Origin: Gluconacetobacter aggeris
GTDB taxonomy: Bacteria > Pseudomonadota > Alphaproteobacteria > Acetobacterales > Acetobacteraceae
Direction: 5' to 3'
Length of the DNA: 64,000 nucleotides
Assembly (NCBI RefSeq): GCF_014174395.1
Contig: NZ_JABEQD010000015.1
Span: 1 to 64,000, forward strand
Below are positions 42,445 through 50,588 of this stretch, one piece after another (positions within the stretch are counted from its first letter, which is position 1; each line of letters opens with the position of its first letter). The notes below the pieces were generated by a model. That model worked only from the letters and a program-made list of their open reading frames with translations, was not told where the DNA came from and did not search any database. Both the position numbers and the translations under genes were made by a program.

Positions 42445-43943
42445 GCTCCCTTATTGGCGTGATGATTGCGACGCTCATCACACTCACAATTCTCCCGCGC
42501 TACTTCGGCATGATCGAGAACGGCACCACGCAGGCTGTGAATGCCACCACAGCCGGACAGTTCCAGGCGCTCCTGAAGGCCGCCCAGCTCTACATCGACA
42601 AGCACGGATCTGATCTCGCGAGCACTGTTCCCGTAGGAGGAACGTCGCCGATCGACATCTCAGCTCTGATTGCCGACGGCGACCTGCCGTCCGGCTTCAC
42701 CACCGTCAATCCATACCGTCAGAACTGGCAAATCTACGTTCGCCAACCTGAAAGTAAAACCCTCGACGCAATCGTCGAGAGTTCCGACGGGATCACACTG
42801 ACCGGCCAATCCGCCGTTGCGATCGCGTCCCTGACGGGCGCGCAGGGCGGCTTCGTGCCCGAGGACGGAATGTTCGGCTCCATGAATTCCTCAAATGCCT
42901 ATGGAGCAAGCGGCTCCTGGCAATTGCCTCTTGCTGGATTGCCAAATCCAGGCCCAGGCCATCTGTACGGCATCCTCGTCGGGGCAAACGCATCGAGCGA
43001 GACCACGGATTACCTTTATCGCGATTCAGTCGCTGGACATCCTGAACTGAACACAATGCGAGCCTCGCTGGATATGGGTGGGAACGACATCAACGACGCC
43101 AACAACGTCAACGCAACTCGCGGCGTCTTCAACGCCGGCAACCCGAATGGTGGCTATGGCGGTGTAAAAGTCGGGTCGGCCTATCTCTACGGCGATGACA
43201 ACGACGCTGCGGTGCGAACGCCCGGGACCGTCTACATGCAGCACTACGACGGCACCCCGGCGAATATCGGTGCCGACACCGGCTATTTCACGCGTAACAT
43301 CGGGGTCAACGGCCTTGATCCGTATGCCGGACTTCCTGCCGGCTGGGGCGGGGGCCTGCATGCGAAGGACGGCTATTTCGAGGGGACCATTGCCACCGGG
43401 ACCGGTGGCAACCAAAGCAATATCATCGCCAATAACGGGTACGTAAAAGTCGGCGATCACGTCGACATTCAAGACCACGCCAGCGTCATCACTCCCGGGT
43501 GCGGTTTATGGGTCAGCGGAGCGTGCTTCTACGGAGACACCACCAACGCTGCCGTTGAGACCCCTGGCTCCGTGTCAATGCAACATTACGACGGGACGAA
43601 CGCGGATCTTCAGGCCGACCACGCCACGTTCACTTCCGTCAGACTCGGCACCGACGGAGGCAACGCCTGGCCGGGCAATTCATGCGAACCTAATGGTACG
43701 ATTGCGGCAAAAGCAGACGGCTCCGGCCGTCTGCTGTCGTGCCTGAATGGTACATGGCAAATTCCTCCCGCCCAGATATCGACCTACGTCCCGACAACGA
43801 CGCTCCGGTACACAGGGTATAATCGTCCGAATCTCGTTACCGGTGGCTACAGCTGTCCACCCGGCACAACCGACATGAACATCGAACAACTTTGGTATGG
43901 CGATTACGGCTTCAGCTCCCTCCATCTCTGCAGCGCCGAATGA
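42441..43943 (+). CDS. pilV: PilV, minor pilin and putative tip adhesin
   Basis: 500 residues from ATG 42441. The prepilin-like start (MSSLIGVMIATLITLTILPRY) and a conserved pilin domain (AVNATTAGQFQALLKAAQLYI, PYRQNWQIYV) are followed by a Gly/Asn-rich region with two similar units (VRTPGTVYMQHYDG and VETPGSVSMQHYDG). Near residue 432 the block SCLNGTWQI corresponds to the CQSGxW stretch encoded at the R64 shufflon crossover. Beyond it comes a 60-residue C-terminal segment with cysteines. In R64 this end is switched to choose recipients; here no inverted segments or recombinase gene are visible. Likely tip adhesin for recipient recognition. Confidence 0.87.
   Translation: MSSLIGVMIATLITLTILPRYFGMIENGTTQAVNATTAGQFQALLKAAQLYIDKHGSDLASTVPVGGTSPIDISALIADGDLPSGFTTVNPYRQNWQIYVRQPESKTLDAIVESSDGITLTGQSAVAIASLTGAQGGFVPEDGMFGSMNSSNAYGASGSWQLPLAGLPNPGPGHLYGILVGANASSETTDYLYRDSVAGHPELNTMRASLDMGGNDINDANNVNATRGVFNAGNPNGGYGGVKVGSAYLYGDDNDAAVRTPGTVYMQHYDGTPANIGADTGYFTRNIGVNGLDPYAGLPAGWGGGLHAKDGYFEGTIATGTGGNQSNIIANNGYVKVGDHVDIQDHASVITPGCGLWVSGACFYGDTTNAAVETPGSVSMQHYDGTNADLQADHATFTSVRLGTDGGNAWPGNSCEPNGTIAAKADGSGRLLSCLNGTWQIPPAQISTYVPTTTLRYTGYNRPNLVTGGYSCPPGTTDMNIEQLWYGDYGFSSLHLCSAE
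43737..43755 (+). other. Vestigial shufflon crossover (sfx-like) in pilV
   Basis: GTGCCTGAATGGTACATGG fits the R64-type sfx core GTGCCAATCCGGTNNNTGG at 13 of 16 fixed bases by eye. It lies exactly where the shufflon would start. No inverted copy is seen downstream, so this seems to be a fixed site. The match could reflect only the conserved protein motif. Confidence 0.35.
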
Positions 43944-44713
43944 GAAGCAACGCCATCCACCGCGAGCCTGGGGCGCAGGTGAAGCGCGGGACATATGATT
44001 TCACCCCAGCATGGCTTCTTTCCATGCGGACGTCGCTGACGCGGTATCAGCATCGGCGCTCAGGCAAAATGCCGGATTACGGTACACGCTCGATTAACGG
44101 CAGGAAGGTGCGCCACATCGTACCCCTCGGGACTCACTGTCTCGCAGCAGGCATTCTCCGCGCCGCCGAGCTCAGGCGATATGCGTTGCCGTTCGACTGG
44201 ATCTTCTCGACGCCGGGGATGATATTGCATGTCCTCGAGACGGACTTCCGAGATTTCATGCCACCGGCCGGGCAGGCCCACCCCGCCTATCGAGATCGTT
44301 TCGGCCTGTCCGACATGTTTCCCCATGCCGACCTGACCTCCGCCTCGACCCGCGAGTCCTTTGCGCGGCGCATCGCGCGCTTCAGAGGGATTATGGCGGC
44401 CCGCGAGGCCACGCTATTCGTTATGATTTCGAGACCCTCGAATCCAATCGGCTGGCATTTTGAGCCCCTGACGGATCTTCTTGAACGCGAGTGCCCAAAC
44501 GCCGAACTTCTGGCGGTGCAATTGCAATCCCCCCGCCTTGCCGGCGAGAGCGTCGGCATGGAACTGGTTCAGCGGCGAGGCAGATCGCGGCTCTACGACT
44601 TTCGGCCAGCGTCCGACGAGAGTGCGCTGGGGTACTTTCCCGACGTCCTCGACGAGCTCCTGATCCTGCGTTTGATTTACCAGTATCACTTCGACCTGAC
44701 GGACGTTCAATGA
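43940..44713 (+). CDS. DUF1796-like (putative papain-like cysteine peptidase) protein
   Basis: 257 residues from ATG 43940, overlapping pilV and pilT. The central block HIVPLGTHCLAAGILRAAELRRYALPFDWIFS (about 54-85) is the hallmark of DUF1796: P-L-G-x-x-C, then P-F-D-W-x-F/S. A DFRDFM segment follows. Family members are predicted papain-like cysteine peptidases, with Cys in the N-terminal motif; a matching His (HFEPLTDL) is present later. There is no signal peptide, so it is cytoplasmic. Its place inside the pilus operon, where R64 has the aspartic prepilin peptidase PilU, is unusual. It might modify pilus proteins, but that is speculation. Confidence 0.6.
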   Translation: MRSNAIHREPGAQVKRGTYDFTPAWLLSMRTSLTRYQHRRSGKMPDYGTRSINGRKVRHIVPLGTHCLAAGILRAAELRRYALPFDWIFSTPGMILHVLETDFRDFMPPAGQAHPAYRDRFGLSDMFPHADLTSASTRESFARRIARFRGIMAAREATLFVMISRPSNPIGWHFEPLTDLLERECPNAELLAVQLQSPRLAGESVGMELVQRRGRSRLYDFRPASDESALGYFPDVLDELLILRLIYQYHFDLTDVQ

Positions 44714-45411
44714 CGGATCTCCCGCCATGCGCTGCCGTCGCCGCCGACGCATATCATGTGCCGAGTGCCATCATCGCCCACGTAGTGGAAAACTCCGGAC
44801 AAAGGGGGATTGGCGTGATGCGCATCGATCCCGGCTGGTTACCTATTCTCGAACGCGCAGGGTTCGACCCAACACTGGTTCGGGACGACGTTTGCATGAA
44901 CATCGCCGCCGGCGCGTGGATTCTCGCATGGGCAGGTGCCGGCGGCCATGGGGGGCAGCCGCATCAACACGAAGCTCCTCCGCCCGCGAGGCCGTTGCCT
45001 GGAGCCCTTTCCACCTGCGTTACCCGCGCCGCAGCCCACTACCACATTCCGGAAGTCCTGTTCCGCGCTATCCTGCTGACAGAGGGCGGCGCGGTTGGAC
45101 GCATCTCCCGCAATCCAAACGGCTCGTACGACATGGGGCCGGCGCAGGTGAACTCAACCCATCTCGCGGAACTCGCTCATTTCGGGATCACCCGCGACGA
45201 ACTCATCAACGACGGGTGCTTGAATCTCCATGTCGGCGCATGGATCCTCGCCCGCGAACTTGACGGTCATACGCCGGCCGAGCCAGGAGAATTCTGGCGG
45301 CGCGTAGGGAATTACAATTCCCGCACTCCGAAGCTCAACCAGGCTTATCAGCGCAAGGTCTGGCGGAACGCATCCATCGCCGCGCAGTCACAATCACATG
45401 GACCATCCTGA
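44710..45411 (+). CDS. pilT: PilT, lytic-transglycosylase-like protein with two domain repeats
   Basis: 233 residues from ATG 44710. The second half is a normal SLT-type domain: CVTRAAAHYHIPEVLFRAIL, then LTEGGAVGRISRNPNGSYDMGPAQVNS (catalytic Glu in the TEGG part) and WILARELDGHTPAEPGEFWRRVGNYNS. The first half repeats the fold in shorter form (CAAVAADAYHVPSAIIAHVVENSGQ, MRIDPGWLPILERAGF and WILAWAG). It has ENSG where the catalytic Glu is expected but lacks the N-P-x-G-x-x-D loop. No signal peptide is seen. PilT of R64 opens peptidoglycan for pilus assembly; the front copy here may be a structural or binding domain. Confidence 0.8.
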   Translation: MTDLPPCAAVAADAYHVPSAIIAHVVENSGQRGIGVMRIDPGWLPILERAGFDPTLVRDDVCMNIAAGAWILAWAGAGGHGGQPHQHEAPPPARPLPGALSTCVTRAAAHYHIPEVLFRAILLTEGGAVGRISRNPNGSYDMGPAQVNSTHLAELAHFGITRDELINDGCLNLHVGAWILARELDGHTPAEPGEFWRRVGNYNSRTPKLNQAYQRKVWRNASIAAQSQSHGPS

Positions 45412-45415
45412 CGTC

Positions 45416-45853
45416 ATGCGACGCAGCGAACCACGCTCCCTTTCTCCCATCTCCTTATTCTTCCTTCTGTCGATTTCGGCGTGCGCTCCGCGCGAAAGCG
45501 AGCCCACACCTACGGTCGACCAAGGAATGGCCCACATTCTCAACTCGTTCGACCAGGTCGGGGCTGTACGATTTCCCATGGTGCGGGCGGGCTCTGTTCT
45601 CCCGGCCGAGATGAACCGCCCGATGAACTGGCACTGGAGCGGTCCGGTCGATCGAGCAGTCCTCATGATCGCAAACCGACTGGGCTATCAAGCCGACATT
45701 CCTGCGGCATCCGCTGTGCCGACCGTCCGGATTGACCGTGAGGACACAACGATTGGCGGTCTACTGGACGAAATCGCCGCCGCGTCTGCCGGGCGCGCAG
45801 TAATCGAGGTGGACGTCCCCAACCATACTCTTAGGGTGATTTGGCATGCGTGA
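45416..45853 (+). CDS. traH: TraH (DotD) outer-membrane lipoprotein
   Basis: 145 residues from ATG 45416, four bases after pilT; an ATG at 45398 would add six residues. The lipobox is SISAC. The DotD-type domain has MNWHWSGPVDRAVLMIANRLGYQ, TVRIDREDTTIGGLLDEIAA and VIEVDVPNHTLRVIW, a secretin-N0-like fold. DotD anchors the outer-membrane ring with DotC and DotH. It directly precedes the DotC homologue, which it overlaps. A weak motif copy (GCAGTCACAATCAC, 45384) lies near the end of pilT. Confidence 0.87.
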   Translation: MRRSEPRSLSPISLFFLLSISACAPRESEPTPTVDQGMAHILNSFDQVGAVRFPMVRAGSVLPAEMNRPMNWHWSGPVDRAVLMIANRLGYQADIPAASAVPTVRIDREDTTIGGLLDEIAAASAGRAVIEVDVPNHTLRVIWHA

Positions 45854-46781
45854 AGCACTCCGTCCCGCTATTGGCTTATTCATTGCATCCCTTTGCGCGT
45901 ATCCCGCGCACGCTTCCGCGCAGAGCGACGGTCCCGTCGAGAGCCCGGTGCCTCAGATCCCGGCCACGGTGCCTGCGGCTGCCAACGCGATCGACACGCC
46001 GATCGCGGGAGCTTCCGAAGCTCCCGATATTCCGGACGTCGATCGGCCGCCATCCCTTGAAGCGCTGATGGCCATCCGGCCCGGTTACTCCCCAAAAAAG
46101 GAGGAGGGCCACGACCGGGACGAGGCCGTTCGTCAGGCAGCATGGGCAGCCGGCGCACAGGGCGGCCGAGCAGCAGAGTCATTCGCAATCAACGAGATGC
46201 TCCGCCGCTACGCGCCTATCCTCGATCGGAAGATCGATTTCCGCACGCTCGTACTTCCCGCCGGCAACGGGCAGACGCTGCTTCGGCCGCCCGTGGTCAC
46301 TGAAGCGCAAATGGCACTTGCTCTCGATCCGACAGGCCAAACGGCGCGTGAAACTGCAACAGTCTACCAGATCACGCGAGAAGCCCGCCTCGTCTCCGCC
46401 GTGCCCCAATGGAGGACGTGGCTTGTCCGCACCGTCGGCGCCGTCGCCCCCCCTCCCGACGTTCTGCGTCCGCGCACGCCGCACGAGGTGGAAATCTGGA
46501 AAACCGGGCTCGCTTACGGTTGGGCCTCAGGCGAACGGCAGGCCGTCGATATCTTCCTCGCGGATCTCGGCCGCCTCGAACGTGACGTGATGGGAATGGC
46601 CCGCTACCGACTCTTACTCCGTGCCGGAAAGGTTGCGCCGCCCGAGATCAGCTACCGGCATGTAGACGTCGAGGGTGGGCACGACATCATGCGCCTCAGC
46701 AATGACGACTTGAAAATTCGAATGCAGCCAGGCCTCGACGCGAACCGGGCGCATTGGCGTGTGACGGAAGACGCGCAATGA
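45846..46781 (+). CDS. traI: TraI (DotC) outer-membrane core protein
   Basis: 311 residues from ATG 45846. A signal peptide (AIGLFIASLCAYPAHASA) is present, though without a lipobox cysteine, unlike Legionella DotC. The DotC domain is intact: REAAWAAGAQGGRA-like helix (AVRQAAWAAGAQGGRA), YQITREARLVSAVPQWRTWL, and VEIWKTGLAYGWASGERQAVDIFLADLGRLERDVMGMARY. The end is VPP-like, GKVAPPEISYRHV. It joins TraH and TraN in the outer-membrane ring. Name from IncI plasmids; not the F-type relaxase TraI. Confidence 0.9.
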   Translation: MREALRPAIGLFIASLCAYPAHASAQSDGPVESPVPQIPATVPAAANAIDTPIAGASEAPDIPDVDRPPSLEALMAIRPGYSPKKEEGHDRDEAVRQAAWAAGAQGGRAAESFAINEMLRRYAPILDRKIDFRTLVLPAGNGQTLLRPPVVTEAQMALALDPTGQTARETATVYQITREARLVSAVPQWRTWLVRTVGAVAPPPDVLRPRTPHEVEIWKTGLAYGWASGERQAVDIFLADLGRLERDVMGMARYRLLLRAGKVAPPEISYRHVDVEGGHDIMRLSNDDLKIRMQPGLDANRAHWRVTEDAQ

Positions 46782-47914
46782 AGCCCTTCACCCCTGACGC
46801 GGGCACACGAACCCTCGATCCTGAGCGCCTGAGCAGCCTGTTCGTCGGGATGACGATCGGCACTGCGCTGCTCTCCTTCTTTCTGTGGTGGAAATTCCAT
46901 ACCCAGATGGCCACCGCCATACTGGCGGTGCAGGCGCTGGAACTGGAGGCCATCGGAGCCTTCACGCACCAATTCGATCCCTTACGGGAGCACCTCCGCG
47001 ACGCAGATCCGGAACATGTCTCCGCCCGAACGCTCTGGACACTGTGCACCATTACCGGGTCCGTTTTACGCTGGGTCGCCATTCCCGTTATTGTTGCTCT
47101 TGCTTTCCTGTGCCTCACGCGCGCTCCCCGCGAGCGCTACCGTCGACGCTTCGGTCTTGATGGCATGCAGGCCACCCTTGCACGGATCCACCCGCTTGGA
47201 TTGGCGTGGATCGGGCGCGGCACCAAGCTCACTGAGCCCGCGCCGGCGAACCAGCCGCTACGCCCGATGGACCCGGCACTACGTGCCTCTGAATGGCGCG
47301 AGCGGCACATGACGGGAGAGACGCGACATGAGCGATTCATCAAAGGCAGCCTGGCCCTCAGGTCGCAGTTGGGTCACGAACTGAAAAGCTTGACGTCATT
47401 CTCGCCGATAGAGCGGACGTTGTTCCTCGTGTTCGCCCTTTTTGACCAGCGGAGAAAGGATGAAGCTTTGGCGGCCCTTGAGGAGCTATCGAGGGCGCTG
47501 TCGAACCCACGGCTGAAGGGAGCCCCGACGGCATTCGCGACGCTGCCCGCACGGTATGTCCGGTCTATTGATCGGCGCCTCTCGAAGGAGAGGTTCCCAA
47601 CAGCGCTCGCATTGATAGGCAAGCATGCCTGGACGCGGCCCGCCTTGCTCTCGCTCATGCAACAAGCACGCCTCCGCTCCGGCGTCGTGAACCCGGGCAT
47701 CTTTGCCTCTGTGCAGCTCGTGGATCGCAACCTGTGGCTGGTCCTTGCGGCTGCCTCCTATCCCCGGGACGGCCGGCCGGCTCATGACATGACTATCGCA
47801 CCATGCGCTGAGGCAGCCGCCGCCATCGCGCACTGGGGCGCAGAGTGTCGAGCGGGAAGCCCGCTCGTCCAGCCGGATTTCACGTCAATCCTCCACGCAC
47901 TAGACCAGCCATGA
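46778..47914 (+). CDS. trbA: TrbA (DotM/IcmP) coupling-complex protein
   Basis: 378 residues from ATG 46778, overlapping traI. Two membrane spans near the N-terminus (LFVGMTIGTALLSFFLWWKF and VLRWVAIPVIVALAFLCL). A cytoplasmic domain follows with the DotM pattern RGALALRSQLG-like (KGSLALRSQLGHELKS), FSPIERTLFLVFALFDQRR and HAWTRPALLSLMQQAR. DotM works with DotL and DotN at the substrate entry point of the type IVB channel. All three partners are encoded in this window. Confidence 0.9.
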   Translation: MKPFTPDAGTRTLDPERLSSLFVGMTIGTALLSFFLWWKFHTQMATAILAVQALELEAIGAFTHQFDPLREHLRDADPEHVSARTLWTLCTITGSVLRWVAIPVIVALAFLCLTRAPRERYRRRFGLDGMQATLARIHPLGLAWIGRGTKLTEPAPANQPLRPMDPALRASEWRERHMTGETRHERFIKGSLALRSQLGHELKSLTSFSPIERTLFLVFALFDQRRKDEALAALEELSRALSNPRLKGAPTAFATLPARYVRSIDRRLSKERFPTALALIGKHAWTRPALLSLMQQARLRSGVVNPGIFASVQLVDRNLWLVLAAASYPRDGRPAHDMTIAPCAEAAAAIAHWGAECRAGSPLVQPDFTSILHALDQP

Positions 47915-48273
47915 TCACGCCTCCCCCTCCGCCGACCGACCTCATGATTCTGTTCATCACCGCCAGGACGGCCGCCCTCGAGCTTAGGGAATGGGTGGTC
48001 CGCCGGTACAACCTGGGTGATACGCATCTTGACGCGGCGATGGTCACCGTACTCCCTCAACTGGACCAGGCCGCGAGGTTCGACGTCTATTTTGGCTATG
48101 ACGTATCAGCAGCCCCTGCGTCTCTCCGAACGCCCATACAGGCCTACATGACGGCGCTACGCGGCGGAGGAGCCAAACGTGCCCGCGCCGAACTCCCGCA
48201 GTCGCTCATCCGTGCGCATCGCCGGGTCATCAGGGTCGTTGAGGGGCCCCAGAGGAAGCGCGGCGATGGGTGA
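47911..48273 (+). CDS. Unassigned transfer-operon protein
   Basis: 120 residues from ATG 47911 (ATGA overlap with trbA) and overlapping traJ by eight bases. No signal peptide. A hydrophobic helical start (LMILFITARTAALELREWVVRRYN) leads to VYFGYDVSAAPASLRTPIQAYMTALRGG and a basic tail (RAHRRVIRVVEG). A small soluble or peripheral protein in the coupling and ATPase segment. Family not recognised; it could act as adaptor or chaperone for TraJ or TrbA. Confidence 0.6.
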   Translation: MITPPPPPTDLMILFITARTAALELREWVVRRYNLGDTHLDAAMVTVLPQLDQAARFDVYFGYDVSAAPASLRTPIQAYMTALRGGGAKRARAELPQSLIRAHRRVIRVVEGPQRKRGDG

Positions 48274-49387
48274 AGACAATTACTGGCCCGAGGACGGAAG
48301 CCACCTGCGAAGCGAGAATCTGGACCGTTTCCTTGTGTGGTGCGCGACGGAAGAGGCCTCGCGCATCGAAATCCAAACGAAGATGCCTGTTACAATACGG
48401 GTGCATGGCCGAAACCGGCAGGTTACCCGCGACGCGAGCCTTCCGCTCGATGTGGAGGATGCGGTCACCCACGTCTTTCGATCCGCGACCGGCGTCGCTG
48501 AACTCCGCAAGGGCACGCCCCTGGATCTGAGCCACACAATCCGTCTCGATCGACGTTCGCGACGGCACTCCTTCCGGCTGAATGCCATCGGTACTCAGGT
48601 CGGCTCGGAGACCGGTATCTCGATGACCTTCCGACCGCTCGCCGACATACCGCGGCCGCTGTCCGAACAGGACGTCGAGCCGGCATTGATGGAGGCACTC
48701 GCTGGAGACCGGGGAATGTACCTTATTTGCGGCGCCACGGGGTCCGGCAAGACGACCCTGATGGGTGGAGTGAACCGGGCACGCCTGGAAGATCCCGGCA
48801 TCCACTGTGACATAATCGAGGGATCGCAGCCGCTCGAACTTCTCTACGATCTGGTTGAACGCAGGAACTCGACAATCTCGCAATGCCAGGTTCCCCGCGA
48901 TGTTGCGACGTTTGGAGAGTTCATCCGCGCAGCCATGCGCCGCGAGCCCACTGACATTGTAGTGGGTGAGTGCCGCGACAGCGACACGATGGAGAGTGCT
49001 ATTCAGGCAGCCATTTCAGGGCACCGCCTGACGTCCTCGCTGCACACATTCGACTGCCAATCCACCATCCGTCGCGTCGCCGCTCTCTGTCCAGGGGACC
49101 AGCGCGACAATCTTACCATCTCCTTCGTGGAAAACCTCCGGCTGCTGGTGAACCAGAGGTTGCTGCCATCTACTGATGGGAAGCGAACGCCGATCCGTGA
49201 GTTCCTGCCCGTGAACCGCGCCATCCGCAACACGCTGCTTGACGCCCCTCGTGACCAGTGGCCGCGGCTGACACGCGAAGCTGTACACAAACACGGCCAG
49301 ACATTTGAGCAGGCGATAACGAAGGCGTTCCAAGCCGGCCGGATTTCCGAAGCCGTGGCAGCGGCAGCAATGCAACAGGAGCAATGA
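48266..49387 (+). CDS. traJ: TraJ (DotB) secretion ATPase
   Basis: 373 residues from ATG 48266 with AGAGGAAG before it. PilT/VirB11-like ATPase: Walker A GATGSGKTTLM near residue 155, Asp box CDIIEGSQPLELLYD, Walker B EPTDIVVGECRD near 230, and His box ALHTFDC-like (SSLHTFDCQSTIRRV). The N-terminal PAS-like domain has ASRIEIQTKMPVTIRVHG. DotB is a hexamer that docks onto DotO (TraU) to activate the channel. Both ATPases are present here. Confidence 0.93.
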   Translation: MGEDNYWPEDGSHLRSENLDRFLVWCATEEASRIEIQTKMPVTIRVHGRNRQVTRDASLPLDVEDAVTHVFRSATGVAELRKGTPLDLSHTIRLDRRSRRHSFRLNAIGTQVGSETGISMTFRPLADIPRPLSEQDVEPALMEALAGDRGMYLICGATGSGKTTLMGGVNRARLEDPGIHCDIIEGSQPLELLYDLVERRNSTISQCQVPRDVATFGEFIRAAMRREPTDIVVGECRDSDTMESAIQAAISGHRLTSSLHTFDCQSTIRRVAALCPGDQRDNLTISFVENLRLLVNQRLLPSTDGKRTPIREFLPVNRAIRNTLLDAPRDQWPRLTREAVHKHGQTFEQAITKAFQAGRISEAVAAAAMQQEQ

Positions 49388-49433
49388 AATGCCTGAGGGA
49401 ACAAACGCACTCGCTTCCGGAGGTAACTCCTAA

Positions 49434-49682
49434 ATGTGGCGCTTCTCGGCCGACCCCGTTCGGCTGTTCATTGTCGATGCTCGGGCAATGGCTCCGATGC
49501 TTCTCTTCCTTGTCCACATGCGTCTGTGGACGCTGATAACCGCTGTAGCTGGAGTGGTCTTCTTCGCCGTTCTCGCATGGCTAGGGCTGACGTTACCGGT
49601 TGCCTGGAGAATGTTCCGTGTCATCGTGTGCGGCCCCCGACGCCCCCGTCTTCCCTCCAGGAAGAAGCGGGCCTACGCATGA
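49434..49682 (+). CDS. traK: TraK (IcmT) small membrane protein
   Basis: 82 residues with the IcmT/TraK pattern from the first residue: MWRFSADPVRLFIVDARAM, then LLFLVHMRLWTLITAVAGVVFFAVLAWLG spanning the membrane twice, and a basic tail (CGPRRPRLPSRKK). The ribosome site is GGAGGTAA. IcmT is required for pore formation by the type IVB system. A weak motif copy (GGGAACAAACG, 49397) lies in the 46-bp gap before it. The stop overlaps the next gene. Confidence 0.9.
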   Translation: MWRFSADPVRLFIVDARAMAPMLLFLVHMRLWTLITAVAGVVFFAVLAWLGLTLPVAWRMFRVIVCGPRRPRLPSRKKRAYA

Positions 49683-50047
49683 CCGATCCGGACGATTTCG
49701 CGCGTGCTCTTCAGATCATGCTCGACGCGCGAGGCTATCGATTTGAAACCGGCATACCGGGCCTCGAGACGATTCCGTCATGGCGCATCAGCCAGCCGGA
49801 TATGTTCCTTCCCGTCTTCCTTCGCCTGGCAGAGGAATTATGGCGGCAGGACACTGCCGGCAGCGGGTTCGGCCTTCATATCGTTCCGGACGAAATCAGT
49901 CTGACAGGTCATCGGCTGATCGGTCTTTTCCACGTCCCTGCCGCGATCGCGCTGCTGGCGATCGACGCCGTCCTGCAGCGACTGGCTGACGACCATGTAA
50001 TCACTCTCGACGCTCTTGCCGGCGAGGCCATGCGCGTCGCGGGGTGA
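49679..50047 (+). CDS. Unassigned transfer-operon protein
   Basis: 122 residues from ATG 49679 (overlap with traK). Soluble, acidic; DDFARALQIMLDARGYRF and WRISQPDMFLPVFLRLAEELW in the first half, then a strand and helix segment (FGLHIVPDEISLTGHRLIGLFHVPAAIALLAIDAV). No signal peptide or long membrane segment, though the last helix is hydrophobic. Position between icmT and the coupling ATPase suggests a cytoplasmic adaptor. Legionella encodes unrelated-looking small adaptors (IcmS, IcmW) for DotL; whether this is a counterpart cannot be told from sequence. Confidence 0.6.
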   Translation: MTDPDDFARALQIMLDARGYRFETGIPGLETIPSWRISQPDMFLPVFLRLAEELWRQDTAGSGFGLHIVPDEISLTGHRLIGLFHVPAAIALLAIDAVLQRLADDHVITLDALAGEAMRVAG

Positions 50048-50081
50048 CACCTGCCGCCCCCGGGCGGACGGGAAGAATCTG

Positions 50082-50093
50082 AGGTTACAAACG
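50082..50093 (+). promoter_or_regulatory. Plasmid-wide motif copy before the 50133 gene and trbC
   Basis: Reads AGGTTACAAACG, 40 nt before ATG 50133, within an 85-bp gap. This would give the trbC part of the operon its own promoter or regulatory input. Confidence 0.45.
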
Positions 50094-50132
50094 GGGTCTC
50101 TACGCTGGAATTCTGACAGCGGAGAGGTGTCT

Positions 50133-50585
50133 ATGATTATTCTTGCCCCGTCGAGTGAAGCAGTCGTGACCATCCAACGGAACGGCGACGCGACAATCGT
50201 CAAAATCGAGCGGACGCCGGACCGCGCCCATTCGCCGGTCGAGAGGGAGAACGGCCGCAGCGCCGCTGTTCCTCTCCCGGGCGACTGGGCCGTTCCGCCG
50301 TCGACGATACGCACAGACCCGTCTCGCGTGCTTGCGCCGCCAAGACTGAGGACTCTTGTATCGGCCAGTCTCTTTGCGCTTGTGTGCGGCCTGACATGGC
50401 ATTGGGCGACGGGCTCTGCGCATGACGGTAGCTCCGCGGACTCAGCATCGCTTGCTCGTCGAACCGTAGGGGAGACTATACGGGGGCCAAACGCCGCGAC
50501 GGACACTCCCCCGCCGACAATCCGTCAGGTCCCGCCAGGTCAGCCGAACCCGGGAGGGCCGAACGCAGCGTTCGGACTTGACTAG
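50133..50585 (+). CDS. Single-span membrane protein upstream of trbC
   Basis: 150 residues from ATG 50133 with GGAGAGGTG upstream. A cytoplasmic N-terminal part of about 70 residues contains a strand-like start (MIILAPSSEAVVTIQRNGDATIVKIERT). One span follows (LVSASLFALVCGLTWHWATG) and a Pro-rich exported tail. It is three bases from the trbC start, so probably cotranscribed with and perhaps bound to the coupling protein. Family not recognised. Confidence 0.6.
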   Translation: MIILAPSSEAVVTIQRNGDATIVKIERTPDRAHSPVERENGRSAAVPLPGDWAVPPSTIRTDPSRVLAPPRLRTLVSASLFALVCGLTWHWATGSAHDGSSADSASLARRTVGETIRGPNAATDTPPPTIRQVPPGQPNPGGPNAAFGLD

Positions 50586-50588
50586 AAG

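Noticed and set aside
43737-44713. Active shufflon
   Set aside because: No inverted crossover copies, no alternative pilV ends and no recombinase gene found nearby.
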